A stretch of DNA of 64,000 bases from Pseudomonadota bacterium (GTDB lineage: Bacteria; Pseudomonadota; Alphaproteobacteria; Reyranellales; Reyranellaceae): positions 145,957 to 209,956 of the forward strand of contig JAFEBU010000027.1 in the NCBI GenBank assembly GCA_018242505.1, read 5' to 3'. The position numbers and the translations under genes are program-made. Of the stretch, positions 52,584 to 61,077 are shown piece by piece. The notes below the pieces were generated by a model. The model was given only the letters and a program-made list of their open reading frames with translations, had not been told where the DNA came from and searched no databases. Each line of letters opens with the position of its first letter. Position 1 is the stretch's first letter.

Positions 52584-53207
52584 ATGGGACAGATAAAGAC
52601 GGCGGAGGACTTGCGTCGTATCATTCCCGAGCCGCGTCCGGCGACACGGTCCAAGATCCTGCCGGAGCTCGACGAGCAGGCGACCGAGTTCCTGAAACGC
52701 TGTCCGTACGCGCTGCTCGCGACAGTTGGTTCGGATGGCATGGTGGAAGTGTCGCCCAAAGGCGACGAGCCCGGCTTCATCCGGATCGAAAACCCCCGCA
52801 CGCTGCTCATTCCTGAAAGGATTGGCAATAACCTGGCCTTCGGACTGCAGAACATCCTGGCCACCGGCAAAATCGGCATGATCGCGCTCGTGCCGAATAC
52901 AGGCGAGACCCTGCGGGTGTCAGGGACTGCCGAGATACATGACGACCCCGAACTCGTGGCGTCGTTGAGCTCGCTCGGCAAACCTGCCCTGTTGGCGACC
53001 CGTGTCCATATCGAGCATTGCTACTTCCACTGCGCACGCTCGATCGTGCGGGCAAAGCTGTGGGATCCAACCGCCTGGCCGTCGCCCGCGCGAATCTCCT
53101 TCGGCAAAATCATTGCGCCCAAAGTCGGCGGCGGAAAGGAGCTTGCGGAGCAGATCGATGCTGGCGTCGCAGACGCCTACGCCACGCGGCTCTGGCAAAA
53201 CAGCTAG
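52584..53207 (+). CDS. Pyridoxamine 5'-phosphate oxidase family protein (flavin-binding split barrel)
   Basis: A 207-residue protein starting MGQIKTAEDLRRIIPEP. An in-frame ATG four codons upstream is also possible. It has the FMN-binding split-barrel core FLKRCPYALLATVGSDGMVEVSPKGDEPGFIRI (about residue 40-70), GNNLAFGLQNILATGKIGMIALVPNTGETLRVSGTAEI, and the C-terminal helix segment HCYFHCARSIVRAKLWDP. This matches the MSMEG_1061-type FMN-dependent PPOX-like group, which is not true PdxH. The substrate is unknown. Confidence 0.85.
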   Translation: MGQIKTAEDLRRIIPEPRPATRSKILPELDEQATEFLKRCPYALLATVGSDGMVEVSPKGDEPGFIRIENPRTLLIPERIGNNLAFGLQNILATGKIGMIALVPNTGETLRVSGTAEIHDDPELVASLSSLGKPALLATRVHIEHCYFHCARSIVRAKLWDPTAWPSPARISFGKIIAPKVGGGKELAEQIDAGVADAYATRLWQNS

Positions 53208-53433
53208 CCGGGGCTGGTGGCCGGTCGTTCAACCCTGTGCTTCCTGCCTGTCCATATCCCAATCCACATCAGATCGGCGACTGGCGGTCATCGCCACGAA
53301 AAGCCTGTTGATCTCGGCCCCCGAACGCTGGCGGTGGCGAAAGTAACGATTGCATCTCCTGCCGACCCCATCGGCACACCTTGCGTGATGGTCATTGCTG
53401 AACGACCAGGAAACTAGCATGTGAATTTCACGG

Positions 53434-55278
53434 TCAATGCGGCGCCCGCATCCGAGGGTCGTCCTTCTCCAGAGGGTCGACCCGAGATCGAAACGATAGC
53501 TCGGCAAGCTTGTCGCGCACGATGGCGACGAAACAAGGCGCCACCCGTACTTCGACCTCGAGTCCGTACAGGGCATGGGGTTCGACTGAGATTGAGAGCT
53601 CCGCAGCCTGTCCGATCAAGGCTCGCACGAGCTGTTCGGTGACACGGCGGGTGATGTCGAGCTTCAGCGTCTGCTTGTGGACCTTGCCGATCGGCGTAAT
53701 CGGCAGTTTCGGGACGACGATGACGTCCTTGGGAACTGCAGCCCGCTCCGGAATGCGCGCTTGGGCAAAATCGATCAGTTCCTGGGCCGACGGCGCTCTG
53801 CCGGGGCGAAGCTCGACATAGGCGACCGGAAGCTCGCCGGCATAGGCGTCCGGCTTGCCCACTGCAGCGGCCAGGGCGACCGCGGGATGCGCGCTCAGTG
53901 CATTCTCGATCATACTCGGATCGATGCCGTGTCCGCCCCGCTTGATCAACTCCTTGGCGCGTCCCGTCACCCAGATGAAGCCATCCGGATCGACGCGTCC
54001 GAGATCGCCAGAGTCGAGCCACCCCTCTGGAAAGAACGGCTGCTGGTCGGTAGCGCGGCCGAGATAGCCGTCGAATACCATCGGGCCGCGCACCGTCAGC
54101 ACGCCAATCTCGTCGGCGGCGCAGTCGCCGATCGCGACGCCGTCGGCGTCGGTCCGCACCGCTTTGACCTCGCAATAGGGAAGGGCTAGGCCGACGGATC
54201 CCTGACGGAGCCGACCGTCGCGTGGCCCACAGGTGACGGCGAGCGTGGCTTCCGTGAGGCCCCAAGGCTCGACCACCGGCACACACGTCGCCTCGCTCAG
54301 CCGCGTGCCGACCACGCTCGGCAGCGCCGCCGCGCCGTTGATGAAGAGACGCAGCCGCGTCCGCGTGCGCTCCGGTGGCCGGGCAGCGAGCTGGGCCATG
54401 ATCGTTGGCGGCCCGACGACAACGGAAAGATCGAGCGTTGAGATCGTGTTGGGCAGCGCCGCGACGACTCCCTCCCCGCGGTATCCCAGCGGCCCGAGGA
54501 TGACGACCTCGCTGCCGGCGGCCAGGGCGAATAGCGAACAGGCGAACAGGCCGCCGACATGGAACATCGGCATCGCGCAGAGGACGCGTTCCCCCGCCCG
54601 ATAGCCGTACGCAAAGCCGGAGATCACTGCGCCGGCCGAGATGTTGCGCGCGGTCAGCGGCACGAATTTCGGTAAGCCGGTGGTTCCACCGGTATGGAAC
54701 AGTGCGACATGCTCGGATAGCGCACGCGGTGCAAACTCGGGCGCCGGCTGCTGCGCGGATGCCAGGGTCGAAGTGTCGATCACGAGGGTTTCGATGGTTC
54801 GGCCTTCCTGTCGCGTTTGCAGCGCCGCCAGCATACCGGCGATTGCTTCCGGTACCTCTCGGGGCACCATCAGGACAGTGGCGCCACTCGTCGTCAGCAG
54901 CGCTCCGACCTGCGAGTCCTCTAGATAGAGGTTGATGGGCGCCAAACGCCCCACGGCCATTGCGGCCAGAGATGCCGCGATCGCTCCCGGTCCATTGGGC
55001 AGGAGCGAGGCGACCACGTCACCGGATTTGACGCCCAGCCGGTGCAGTGCCTGCACGATTGCTTGCACGCCTTCGAGGAGCATACGCCGGCTGAATGCGG
55101 CCGAGGCGGCAACATCGACGCCATCCCGTAGATGGAGGAGCGCCGGTGCATTGCCATCCTGCATGGCCTGCTCGCGCAACATGGCCAGCAGATCACGTCC
55201 GGCCAGTCGCTCGTCGATCGGCACGCGTGCGAATGCAGCGATGTCGTCGGCATCGGCGAAACGCATGGCGTCCGTCAT
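53434..55278 (-). CDS. Acyl-CoA synthetase (AMP-dependent ligase)
   Basis: A 614-residue ANL-superfamily enzyme. It has the P-loop HTGGTTGLPKFVPLTARN (about residue 210), FINGAAALPS, EPWGLTEATLAVTCGP (A5 motif), GWLDSGDLGRVDPDGFIWVTGRAKELIKRGGHGIDP (A7-A8 hinge) and the catalytic Lys in LPITPIGKVHKQTLK. It activates a carboxylate to its CoA thioester with ATP. The C-terminus extends about 65 residues beyond the Lys motif. Its ATG overlaps the stop of the upstream quinone oxidoreductase (ATGA), so they form an operon. Confidence 0.92.
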   Translation of the reverse strand: MTDAMRFADADDIAAFARVPIDERLAGRDLLAMLREQAMQDGNAPALLHLRDGVDVAASAAFSRRMLLEGVQAIVQALHRLGVKSGDVVASLLPNGPGAIAASLAAMAVGRLAPINLYLEDSQVGALLTTSGATVLMVPREVPEAIAGMLAALQTRQEGRTIETLVIDTSTLASAQQPAPEFAPRALSEHVALFHTGGTTGLPKFVPLTARNISAGAVISGFAYGYRAGERVLCAMPMFHVGGLFACSLFALAAGSEVVILGPLGYRGEGVVAALPNTISTLDLSVVVGPPTIMAQLAARPPERTRTRLRLFINGAAALPSVVGTRLSEATCVPVVEPWGLTEATLAVTCGPRDGRLRQGSVGLALPYCEVKAVRTDADGVAIGDCAADEIGVLTVRGPMVFDGYLGRATDQQPFFPEGWLDSGDLGRVDPDGFIWVTGRAKELIKRGGHGIDPSMIENALSAHPAVALAAAVGKPDAYAGELPVAYVELRPGRAPSAQELIDFAQARIPERAAVPKDVIVVPKLPITPIGKVHKQTLKLDITRRVTEQLVRALIGQAAELSISVEPHALYGLEVEVRVAPCFVAIVRDKLAELSFRSRVDPLEKDDPRMRAPH

Positions 55279-56282
55279 GGCTTGACGATGATTTTGCCGA
55301 ACACCTTGCGGTCTTCGAGGGCACGAACAGCCTCGATCCCCTCGGTCAGCGGCACCACGCGATCGATCGGTGGATCGAGGCGGCCCCGGGCGAGCATGTC
55401 GAGGCATGCTTGCTGATCCTCCGCCGTCCAGCCGGTCGAGCCGACAATCGTCATCTCCGACATGAAGAGATAGGGAATGTCCGTCATAGCTTTGTAGCCC
55501 CCGGTGCCACCGCAGCACAGGAGACGTCCGAAGCGCTTGACGCAACGCATCGATGGCGCCCAGCTATCGCCAGCTGTGAAATTCACCACCACGTCGACAC
55601 CGCCGCCGCGTAGCAGTGAGCCGGTGGTCTCGCGGATGTAGGTGTCGATTGCCGTGGTCGAATAATCGACGGTCTCGTCAGCACCGATCTCGCGTAGCCT
55701 CGCACACTTGGCGGCGCTTCCGGCTGCGGCAATCACCTTGCAACCGGCCAGCTTGGCGAGCAGCACGCAGGCCGTGCCGACGCCGCCCGACGCGCCGAGC
55801 ACCAGCACCGTCTCGCCAGCCGAGATCCGGCCGCGGGTATGCAGCATCCGGTGTGCCGTGCCATAGGCGCAGGGCAGGGCGGCGGCTTTCTCGTCTGGCA
55901 CATTGTCGGGCAGGCACATCAGTTGGCTGGCGCGCACGATGCAGTATTCCGCCATTGCACCGCGGCGCGTCTCGCCCAGCAGGTCGAAGTGCCCGCTTGA
56001 CCAGTCGACGTGGTGCGGGATCGGCAGCACGCGCTCGCCGGGATGCCAGTCGGTCACGCCATCGCCCAGCGCATCGATGACGCCGGCGCAATCGCCACCG
56101 GTGATTCCGGGGAGCTCGACCTTGATACCGGCCATGCCGCGACGGGAGAACACGTCGAGATAGTTCAGGCCGCAGGCCTTCACCGCCACCCTAACCCATC
56201 CCGGTGGCGGCTCCGGCTTTGGCATCTCGCCATATTGGAGGACCGAGGGGTCGCCGTGCTCCTCGAAGAAAATCGCCTTCAT
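55275..56282 (-). CDS. Zinc-type alcohol dehydrogenase-like quinone oxidoreductase
   Basis: A 335-residue MDR-superfamily NADPH-dependent reductase. It opens MKAIFFEEHGDPSVLQYGEMPKPEPPPGWVRVAVKACGLNYLDVFSRRG, then shows ITGGDCAGVIDALGDGV, the cofactor motif VLVLGASGGVGTACVLLAKLAG (about residue 150) and VDVVVNFTAGDSW. It has Asn-Tyr in place of the Cys ligand of zinc enzymes, as in zeta-crystallin-type members. It starts beside a dyad (56306-56339) and is divergent from the racemase-like operon. Confidence 0.9.
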   Translation of the reverse strand: MKAIFFEEHGDPSVLQYGEMPKPEPPPGWVRVAVKACGLNYLDVFSRRGMAGIKVELPGITGGDCAGVIDALGDGVTDWHPGERVLPIPHHVDWSSGHFDLLGETRRGAMAEYCIVRASQLMCLPDNVPDEKAAALPCAYGTAHRMLHTRGRISAGETVLVLGASGGVGTACVLLAKLAGCKVIAAAGSAAKCARLREIGADETVDYSTTAIDTYIRETTGSLLRGGGVDVVVNFTAGDSWAPSMRCVKRFGRLLCCGGTGGYKAMTDIPYLFMSEMTIVGSTGWTAEDQQACLDMLARGRLDPPIDRVVPLTEGIEAVRALEDRKVFGKIIVKP

Positions 56283-56305
56283 TGACCCTCAGCGCGCGAT
56301 TTGAT

Positions 56306-56339
56306 TTGCATACTCTGCATCAACTTGCACAGTATGCAA
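56306..56339. promoter_or_regulatory. Dyad operator candidate of the catabolic cluster
   Basis: Perfect 9-bp arms TTGCATACT and AGTATGCAA, 16 bp apart, with inner TGCA repeats (CTGCATCAACTTGCAC). The dyad starts 24 bp from the quinone oxidoreductase start and sits in the only divergent promoter region of the cluster. It is a natural target for the IclR-type regulator encoded at 58089. Confidence 0.6.
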
Positions 56340-56372
56340 GATCGATTTGGCGTCGGTTCGGGAAGGGGAACG

Positions 56373-56495
56373 ATGTTGAGGCGTTTCGGATTGGCGGTGG
56401 CGGCGGTGCTCTTCACAATGATGGCAAGTGCCGCAGCACAACCTAAGCATGTCGCGATTGTGGCCGGACGCTCCCGCAGGACGCTCGGGATATGA
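56373..56495 (+). other. Short signal-peptide-like frame, 40 aa
   Basis: MLRRFGLAVAAVLFTMMASAAAQPKHVAIV has a good ribosome site (GGAAGGGGAACG) and a complete Sec signal peptide. It is followed by only about 18 residues before the stop, overlapping the racemase-like start by 4 bp. It looks like the truncated start of a periplasmic binding protein, or a tiny secreted peptide whose translation is coupled to the next gene. Confidence 0.4.
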
Positions 56496-57223
56496 CGGTC
56501 GTGGCCAAGCCCGGAGGCCGGCAGCGCCTCCGGCTCGGCCTCGTCGGCGGCATGAGCTGGCGTTCGACCGCACTGTACTACGAACGGCTCAACCGCGCCG
56601 TCGAGCATTCATGCGGTCCTCATCACAGCTTCTCCGGCCAGATCTGGAATCTCGACTATGCCGACCTGCTCGACCGCGTCGGGACGGGCGACTGGGACGG
56701 CATTGGCGGCATTCTCGCCGATGCCGCGCGCGGACTGGCGCAATCGGGATGCAAGGTGATCGCCCTGACGGCGGTGACCGCGCATCGCTGGCACGAGGCT
56801 GTCCGGGCGGCCAGTGGCGCGGCCGTGCCACATGTGCTGGCCGCTGCAGCCCGCATGCTGGACCAAGGAGGTTGGCGCAGGATCGGCGTCCTGGGAACGC
56901 ACGTGACCTGCAGCTCTCTGTTCGTGCACGACCATCTGGGCAAAATGGGCAGGCAGGTGCTGGTTCTCGAGGCCAACGAGCAGGCGGAGATGGACCGGCT
57001 GATCCAGTCCATCCTGACTGCTGACGATGACCGCGCCGTAGGCGATGCACTGCTGCGGCGGGCGGTCGACACGCTCGCCGGACGGGGGGCCGAAGCAGTG
57101 GTGCTGGCCTGCACCGAGCTGCCGCTTCTGCTGCCCCTGCGGAATGCACCGGTCCCGCTGATCGACAGCGTGGCCCTCCATGTCGACGACATCTGCGAGC
57201 ATATTCTTAGCGGGGACCCATGA
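56492..57223 (+). CDS. Aspartate/glutamate racemase family protein (first Cys missing)
   Basis: A 243-residue protein of the YgeA/aspartate racemase fold: LGLVGGMSWRSTALYYERLNRAVE at the start and VVLACTELPLLLPL near residue 215, holding the second catalytic Cys. The first catalytic motif (LCTNTMH in YgeA) here reads ALTAVTAH, so the first Cys is Thr and the Asn is Val. True two-base racemisation is therefore unlikely. A one-Cys decarboxylase or isomerase, as in arylmalonate decarboxylase, is an alternative. Its stop overlaps the VOC gene start. Confidence 0.85.
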   Translation: MTVVAKPGGRQRLRLGLVGGMSWRSTALYYERLNRAVEHSCGPHHSFSGQIWNLDYADLLDRVGTGDWDGIGGILADAARGLAQSGCKVIALTAVTAHRWHEAVRAASGAAVPHVLAAAARMLDQGGWRRIGVLGTHVTCSSLFVHDHLGKMGRQVLVLEANEQAEMDRLIQSILTADDDRAVGDALLRRAVDTLAGRGAEAVVLACTELPLLLPLRNAPVPLIDSVALHVDDICEHILSGDP

Positions 57224-58089
57224 ACGGCAGGACCATCCAGGCGATCGACCATCTTTTGACCTACGTGCAGGACCTCGACGTGGCTGCGTCGCTGTTCCGA
57301 CGCATGGGCTTCACCTTGTCGCCGCTAAGCCACATAGAGGTGATGGGGATATCGAACCATCTGGTGCCGATGCGGCCATTGGGCCCAGGCTTCGCCAACT
57401 ATATTGAGCTGATGGCGGCAAGCGACCGGACGAAGCTGCCGCCGGCTATGGCGCAGACGCTGTCGGGCCACGAAGGCATCAAGTCCATGGTGCTTGCTGC
57501 TGAGGATGCGGTCGTTGCGCAAAAGGCGATGCGCGATCAGGGCTTCGCCGCTGCACCTCCGGTCCATGTCCGACGCGAATGGGTGATCGCGCCGGGCGAG
57601 TCGGTGTTTCCTGAATTCGACGTCATCCTGCCGTTCCCGACGGCACTGACCTTCAACTGTTGCCAGTATCACAATGTCGGCCTCTACCTGCGGCCGGAAT
57701 GGCTGGAGCATGCAAACGGTGCGCTGGGGATCCGGTCGGTCTTCGCCGTGGCTGAAGATCCGGTATCGGTGGTCGGCAGGTTCGCCAAGCTGTTCGGCGA
57801 GCCCGTGGCTGTCACTGACGGCGCGGCAAGGACCGGCTCCGGTGGCGTCGAACTCGCGGTCTTCACGCCTGCCGGCGCGCGGGCGCAACTCGGCTTCGAG
57901 GTCGTGGCTCCCGAGACGGGTGCCGCCTATCTCGGCTACCGCATTGAGGTCAGCGCACTCCATGTGTTGACGTCGTTCCTGCGCAAAGGCGGTGTTCCAC
58001 ATCGTGTTGACGCGAATGCGGTTTGCGTCGATCCCGTCGCCGGTCTGGGAAACCTGATCGTCTTTACGGAGAAGAATGGACCCCGGTGA
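57220..58089 (+). CDS. VOC family protein with two glyoxalase-like modules
   Basis: A 289-residue protein. The first module opens IQAIDHLLTYVQDLDVAASLFRRMGFTLSPLSHIEVMGISNHLV. The second begins LGIRSVFAVAEDPVSVVGRFAKLFG. This resembles the glyoxalase-like 'VOC' proteins that pair with hydrolases in catabolic clusters. The His in IDHLL and possible Glu in LGYRIEVSA could bind metal. It overlaps the racemase-like gene by 4 bp and the IclR gene by 1 bp, so all three are one transcript. Confidence 0.82.
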   Translation: MNGRTIQAIDHLLTYVQDLDVAASLFRRMGFTLSPLSHIEVMGISNHLVPMRPLGPGFANYIELMAASDRTKLPPAMAQTLSGHEGIKSMVLAAEDAVVAQKAMRDQGFAAAPPVHVRREWVIAPGESVFPEFDVILPFPTALTFNCCQYHNVGLYLRPEWLEHANGALGIRSVFAVAEDPVSVVGRFAKLFGEPVAVTDGAARTGSGGVELAVFTPAGARAQLGFEVVAPETGAAYLGYRIEVSALHVLTSFLRKGGVPHRVDANAVCVDPVAGLGNLIVFTEKNGPR

Positions 58090-58973
58090 TGCGCGGGACG
58101 AAGAAATCGTCGGGCCGCAAACAGGGCACTTCCTCGTCCGCTTACGATGACTCGCCTGGAGACAGCGAGATGCCGGAGAGGTTGCAGGGGATCCAGTCCG
58201 TCGAGACGGGATTCGCCGTGCTCGATGTGCTGGTCGCCGGCGGTGGCCCGATGACCCTCGGGGAAGTCGCGCGCGGCGCGGCCTTGTCGCCGAGCCAGGC
58301 ACGCCGTTACCTGGTCAGCCTCGTCCGTTGCGGCATGGTCGTGCAGGACGACTCCACCGGCCGCTATGACCTCGGTTCGTCGTCGCTGCGTGTCGGTCTC
58401 GCCGCGCTGGCGCGTGTCGAGGCTGTCGACTTGGCGACGATTGCGCTGAAGGAACTGGTGGCGAAGACCCATGAGGGTGGCACGCTCTCGGTGTGGGGTG
58501 ACGGTGGCGCCACCGTGGTGCGATGGCTGCGCGGCGGTGGCATCGGCGTCACCTCGCTCAGCCTCGGTACCATCTTCCCGCTGATGTCGTCGGCGACCGG
58601 CCATGTCTTTCTCGCCTACCTGCCGGAAGACAACGTCCGGGCACAGTTGGAGCGCGAGCTGGGTGCCAGGGAGCTCTCATTGCCCGATGTGTGGAGGCGG
58701 ATCGGCGCCTTGCGCGACAAGGTACGTGCGATGGGCCATGGCTGGCTGAAAGGCCACTTCGTCGAGAACATCCGCGGTGCCGCGGCGCCGATCTTCGATT
58801 CCCAGGGAGAGTTGGTGGCTGTCCTCGCCATCGCTGGGCCTGATCGCAGCGATGCCAGCGGCAAGGACCCCTCCGTCACTGCAATGATCGCCGCCGCCGC
58901 CGCCGTGTCGCGCCAGCTCTGCTTCGATCCGAAGCCCGGTGCGATGGCAAGTGCGCACAAGCGGGCCAAGTGA
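58089..58973 (+). CDS. IclR family transcriptional regulator
   Basis: A 294-residue regulator. The winged helix spans about residues 37-105 (GIQSVETGFAVLDVLVAGGGPMTLGEVARGAALSPSQARRYLVSLVRCGMVVQDDSTGRYDLG). The effector domain has AVDLATIALKELVAKTHEGGTLSVW and HGWLKGHFVENIRGAAAPIFDSQGELVAVLAIAGP. The first 35 residues are a disordered basic extension; a start at MPERLQGIQSVE is also possible. It probably controls this cluster from the dyad at 56306, responding to a pathway acid (inference). Confidence 0.92.
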   Translation: MRGTKKSSGRKQGTSSSAYDDSPGDSEMPERLQGIQSVETGFAVLDVLVAGGGPMTLGEVARGAALSPSQARRYLVSLVRCGMVVQDDSTGRYDLGSSSLRVGLAALARVEAVDLATIALKELVAKTHEGGTLSVWGDGGATVVRWLRGGGIGVTSLSLGTIFPLMSSATGHVFLAYLPEDNVRAQLERELGARELSLPDVWRRIGALRDKVRAMGHGWLKGHFVENIRGAAAPIFDSQGELVAVLAIAGPDRSDASGKDPSVTAMIAAAAAVSRQLCFDPKPGAMASAHKRAK

Positions 58974-59045
58974 GACACGGCATTCGCCAATGAGAGAGTG
59001 GCTGGCCTGCGACGGCCGACAAGTCAGCCCGACAGGAGGCACGCC

Positions 59046-60209
59046 ATGAGCCGCATATCGGAGACATCGCTCGATAAGGCCATCAATCTGCACCGCCGCG
59101 CTTTCACGTTCGATTTCCTGCCCATGGGGTCTCCCTTCGTCATGACGCCCCGGCACGAAAGCGTGATGAGGCGGGAGCTCGAGCGGCAGGCAGGCCTGGG
59201 GACCGTTTTGCGGGCGATGATGAACGATCGTCTCGACGAGCTGGTCGAGGATCCGGATGCTCGCGCTACCTATTTCGACGTCTGGCGCCGGTCGGGGGTC
59301 AAGGCGATCCAGACGACACTGGGCGGCATCGAGGTCGATCCCTGCGGCTGGGATGCGATCGTGCGGGATGTCGGTTGGTATGCCCACGCCGAGCGGCACG
59401 CCCGCATTCTGCGGATTTGTCGGACCGCCGACGAGCTGGAGCAGGCCGCGCGCGACGGCGTGCTTGGCGTCCTGATGGGAACGCAGGATGCCGGCTGGGT
59501 CGATCCGGCTTTCGGCCGACTGCAGACGCTCCATCAGGCGGGATTGCGAGTTCTCCAGGTCACCTACAACCAGCGCAATCTGCTTGGCGATGGCTGTAGC
59601 GAACCAGCAGACGCCGGTTTGAGCAGGCTCGGCTGCAAGCTGGTCGCACAGGCCGATGCGCTCGGGATCATCCTGGATGTCTCCCATTGCGGGTACCGCA
59701 CGACCCGCGAGGTGATTGCATCATCGAGAATTCAAGCGGCTGTGACGCATTCTGCCTGCGCGGCACTCAATCCGCATCCGCGTGCCAAGCCTGACGATGT
59801 GCTGGAAGCCCTGCGCGACCGCGACGGCTATTTTGGTGTGGTGGCCGTGCCCGCCTTCCTTCGCAAACAAGGCACCGCCACGCTCGACGACTTGTTGCGG
59901 CATCTGGAACATGCCGCACGCATCGTCGGATTGCACCGCGTCGGCGTCGCGACCGACTGGGGCGCCGTGACACCCGACCTGCCGCCCGAGTTGGCTGAAG
60001 CCACGCGGCAGGCATTCATTCGTGCCGGCTTCAAGCCGGAGGAACTCCCCGCAATCGGTGTCGGGCTGCCGGAGTTCGACGACTGGTGCAAGTGGCCACA
60101 CATCACGGCTGGTCTTTTCGAGCGTGGTTTCAGCGAAGCCGAGGTAGCCGGACTCATCGGCGGCAACTGGCTGAGCTACATGCGCCGCGCGCTTCCTGCG
60201 GATCGATGA
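59046..60209 (+). CDS. Membrane dipeptidase-like protein (M19 family) with altered metal site
   Basis: A 387-residue amidohydrolase-fold protein without a signal peptide. Family features kept are DVSHCGYRTTREVI (metal His about residue 227), VTHSACAALNPHPRAKPDDVLEAL (second His) and GVATDWGAVTPDLPPE (Asp near 300), plus LIGGNWLSYMRRAL. Changed are the N-terminal H-x-D (here FTFDFLPMG) and the bridging Glu (here GTQDAGWV, Gln). A standard binuclear zinc dipeptidase is therefore unlikely; a mononuclear hydrolase or lyase is possible. It follows the IclR gene by 72 bp. Confidence 0.85.
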   Translation: MSRISETSLDKAINLHRRAFTFDFLPMGSPFVMTPRHESVMRRELERQAGLGTVLRAMMNDRLDELVEDPDARATYFDVWRRSGVKAIQTTLGGIEVDPCGWDAIVRDVGWYAHAERHARILRICRTADELEQAARDGVLGVLMGTQDAGWVDPAFGRLQTLHQAGLRVLQVTYNQRNLLGDGCSEPADAGLSRLGCKLVAQADALGIILDVSHCGYRTTREVIASSRIQAAVTHSACAALNPHPRAKPDDVLEALRDRDGYFGVVAVPAFLRKQGTATLDDLLRHLEHAARIVGLHRVGVATDWGAVTPDLPPELAEATRQAFIRAGFKPEELPAIGVGLPEFDDWCKWPHITAGLFERGFSEAEVAGLIGGNWLSYMRRALPADR

Positions 60210-60873
60210 TCCGCTAGGGTCGGCTGTCCGGAACTGACGGCATTGTTCGGCCCGGAGCCTGCCGACTCCAGGGCGAACGCAAAATCGCTCGAAGCGGCTG
60301 GCGGCGCAGCCTAGCAGGCTGTTGAAAAAGCCGGGAACTACGACATGGCGCGCAGTAATCGGTGCGCCGGGGACAAAGTTGACGACAGCGAATGTCGTGA
60401 GAACGTCATGAATGCCAGTGCATTTGGAAGGCCTGCCTCGGCGAGGCGCGCTTTCAAAAAGCATGCGGATCGATCGAGGGGTCGAGATCGCTATTGCGAA
60501 CCTCGACCCGGACGATATCGGTCGCGACCAGATCAGGGGGAAGCCGCGGCCAGCCCAACGTGCGTCGAGACTTCGTCTGGTCGGCGGCGCGCACATCTCC
60601 TTCTCCCGCCAGTGGGCCGCCGCGGGCATGGCGGCGAACCGGACTTTCAAAAACAGTGGCGCGCAATCCATGGCAGAAGGCGCATCGAAAGAGGGATCCG
60701 CTGCCCAAAAGCCACGTCTGAACTCATTACTCCCCGCATGTTGGGGGACTCTGAACCTGCTATTCTGGCGCAAGTCCTATGTGACTGATGTCAGAGGGCA
60801 AGGCAGCTGACGGCCATCGGCTTAAATTGCCGAGTAGCCAGGATATTCATCCATCTCTCTTCAGGGACTTGGC
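60210..60873. other. Intergenic stretch with an IS-end-like motif
   Basis: About 660 bp between the M19-like gene and the CWC gene. At 60313-60330 the sequence TAGCAGGCTGTTGAAAAA resembles the outer end of some bacterial insertion sequences (recollection, not a search). No transposase frame or matching opposite end is visible. Open frames on both strands have no ribosome site, so no gene is called. Confidence 0.4.
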
Positions 60874-61068
60874 ATGATTGCTGATGACCAGAGGGCTCGT
60901 TGCCGTCGCTGCGGCGCCGAGTTTGCATGCGACCCGCATGGTGAATGCTGGTGCATGCGTTTGCCGCCGGTTATGCCCATAGGGGGAGAGGGATGCCTTT
61001 GCCCGAACTGTCTCGAAGCCGCGATAGCCGGCTGTTTAGCAGCAGGCTGCAAGCCTTGGGCTGAATAG
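60874..61068 (+). CDS. Cysteine-rich CWC family protein
   Basis: A 64-residue protein with nine Cys arranged as in the CWC family: CRRCGAEFACDPHGECWCMRLPP, then GCLCPNCLEAAIAGC. The Cys-Trp-Cys motif that names the family is present. It is probably a small zinc-binding protein; no function is established. The start MIADDQRARC follows CAGGGACTTGGC, a moderate ribosome site. It is convergent with folB. Confidence 0.82.
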   Translation: MIADDQRARCRRCGAEFACDPHGECWCMRLPPVMPIGGEGCLCPNCLEAAIAGCLAAGCKPWAE

Positions 61069-61077
61069 ATCGTCAGG

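Noticed and set aside
60313..60330. A complete insertion sequence
   Set aside because: Only one IS-end-like motif is visible, with no transposase frame, opposite end or target duplication.
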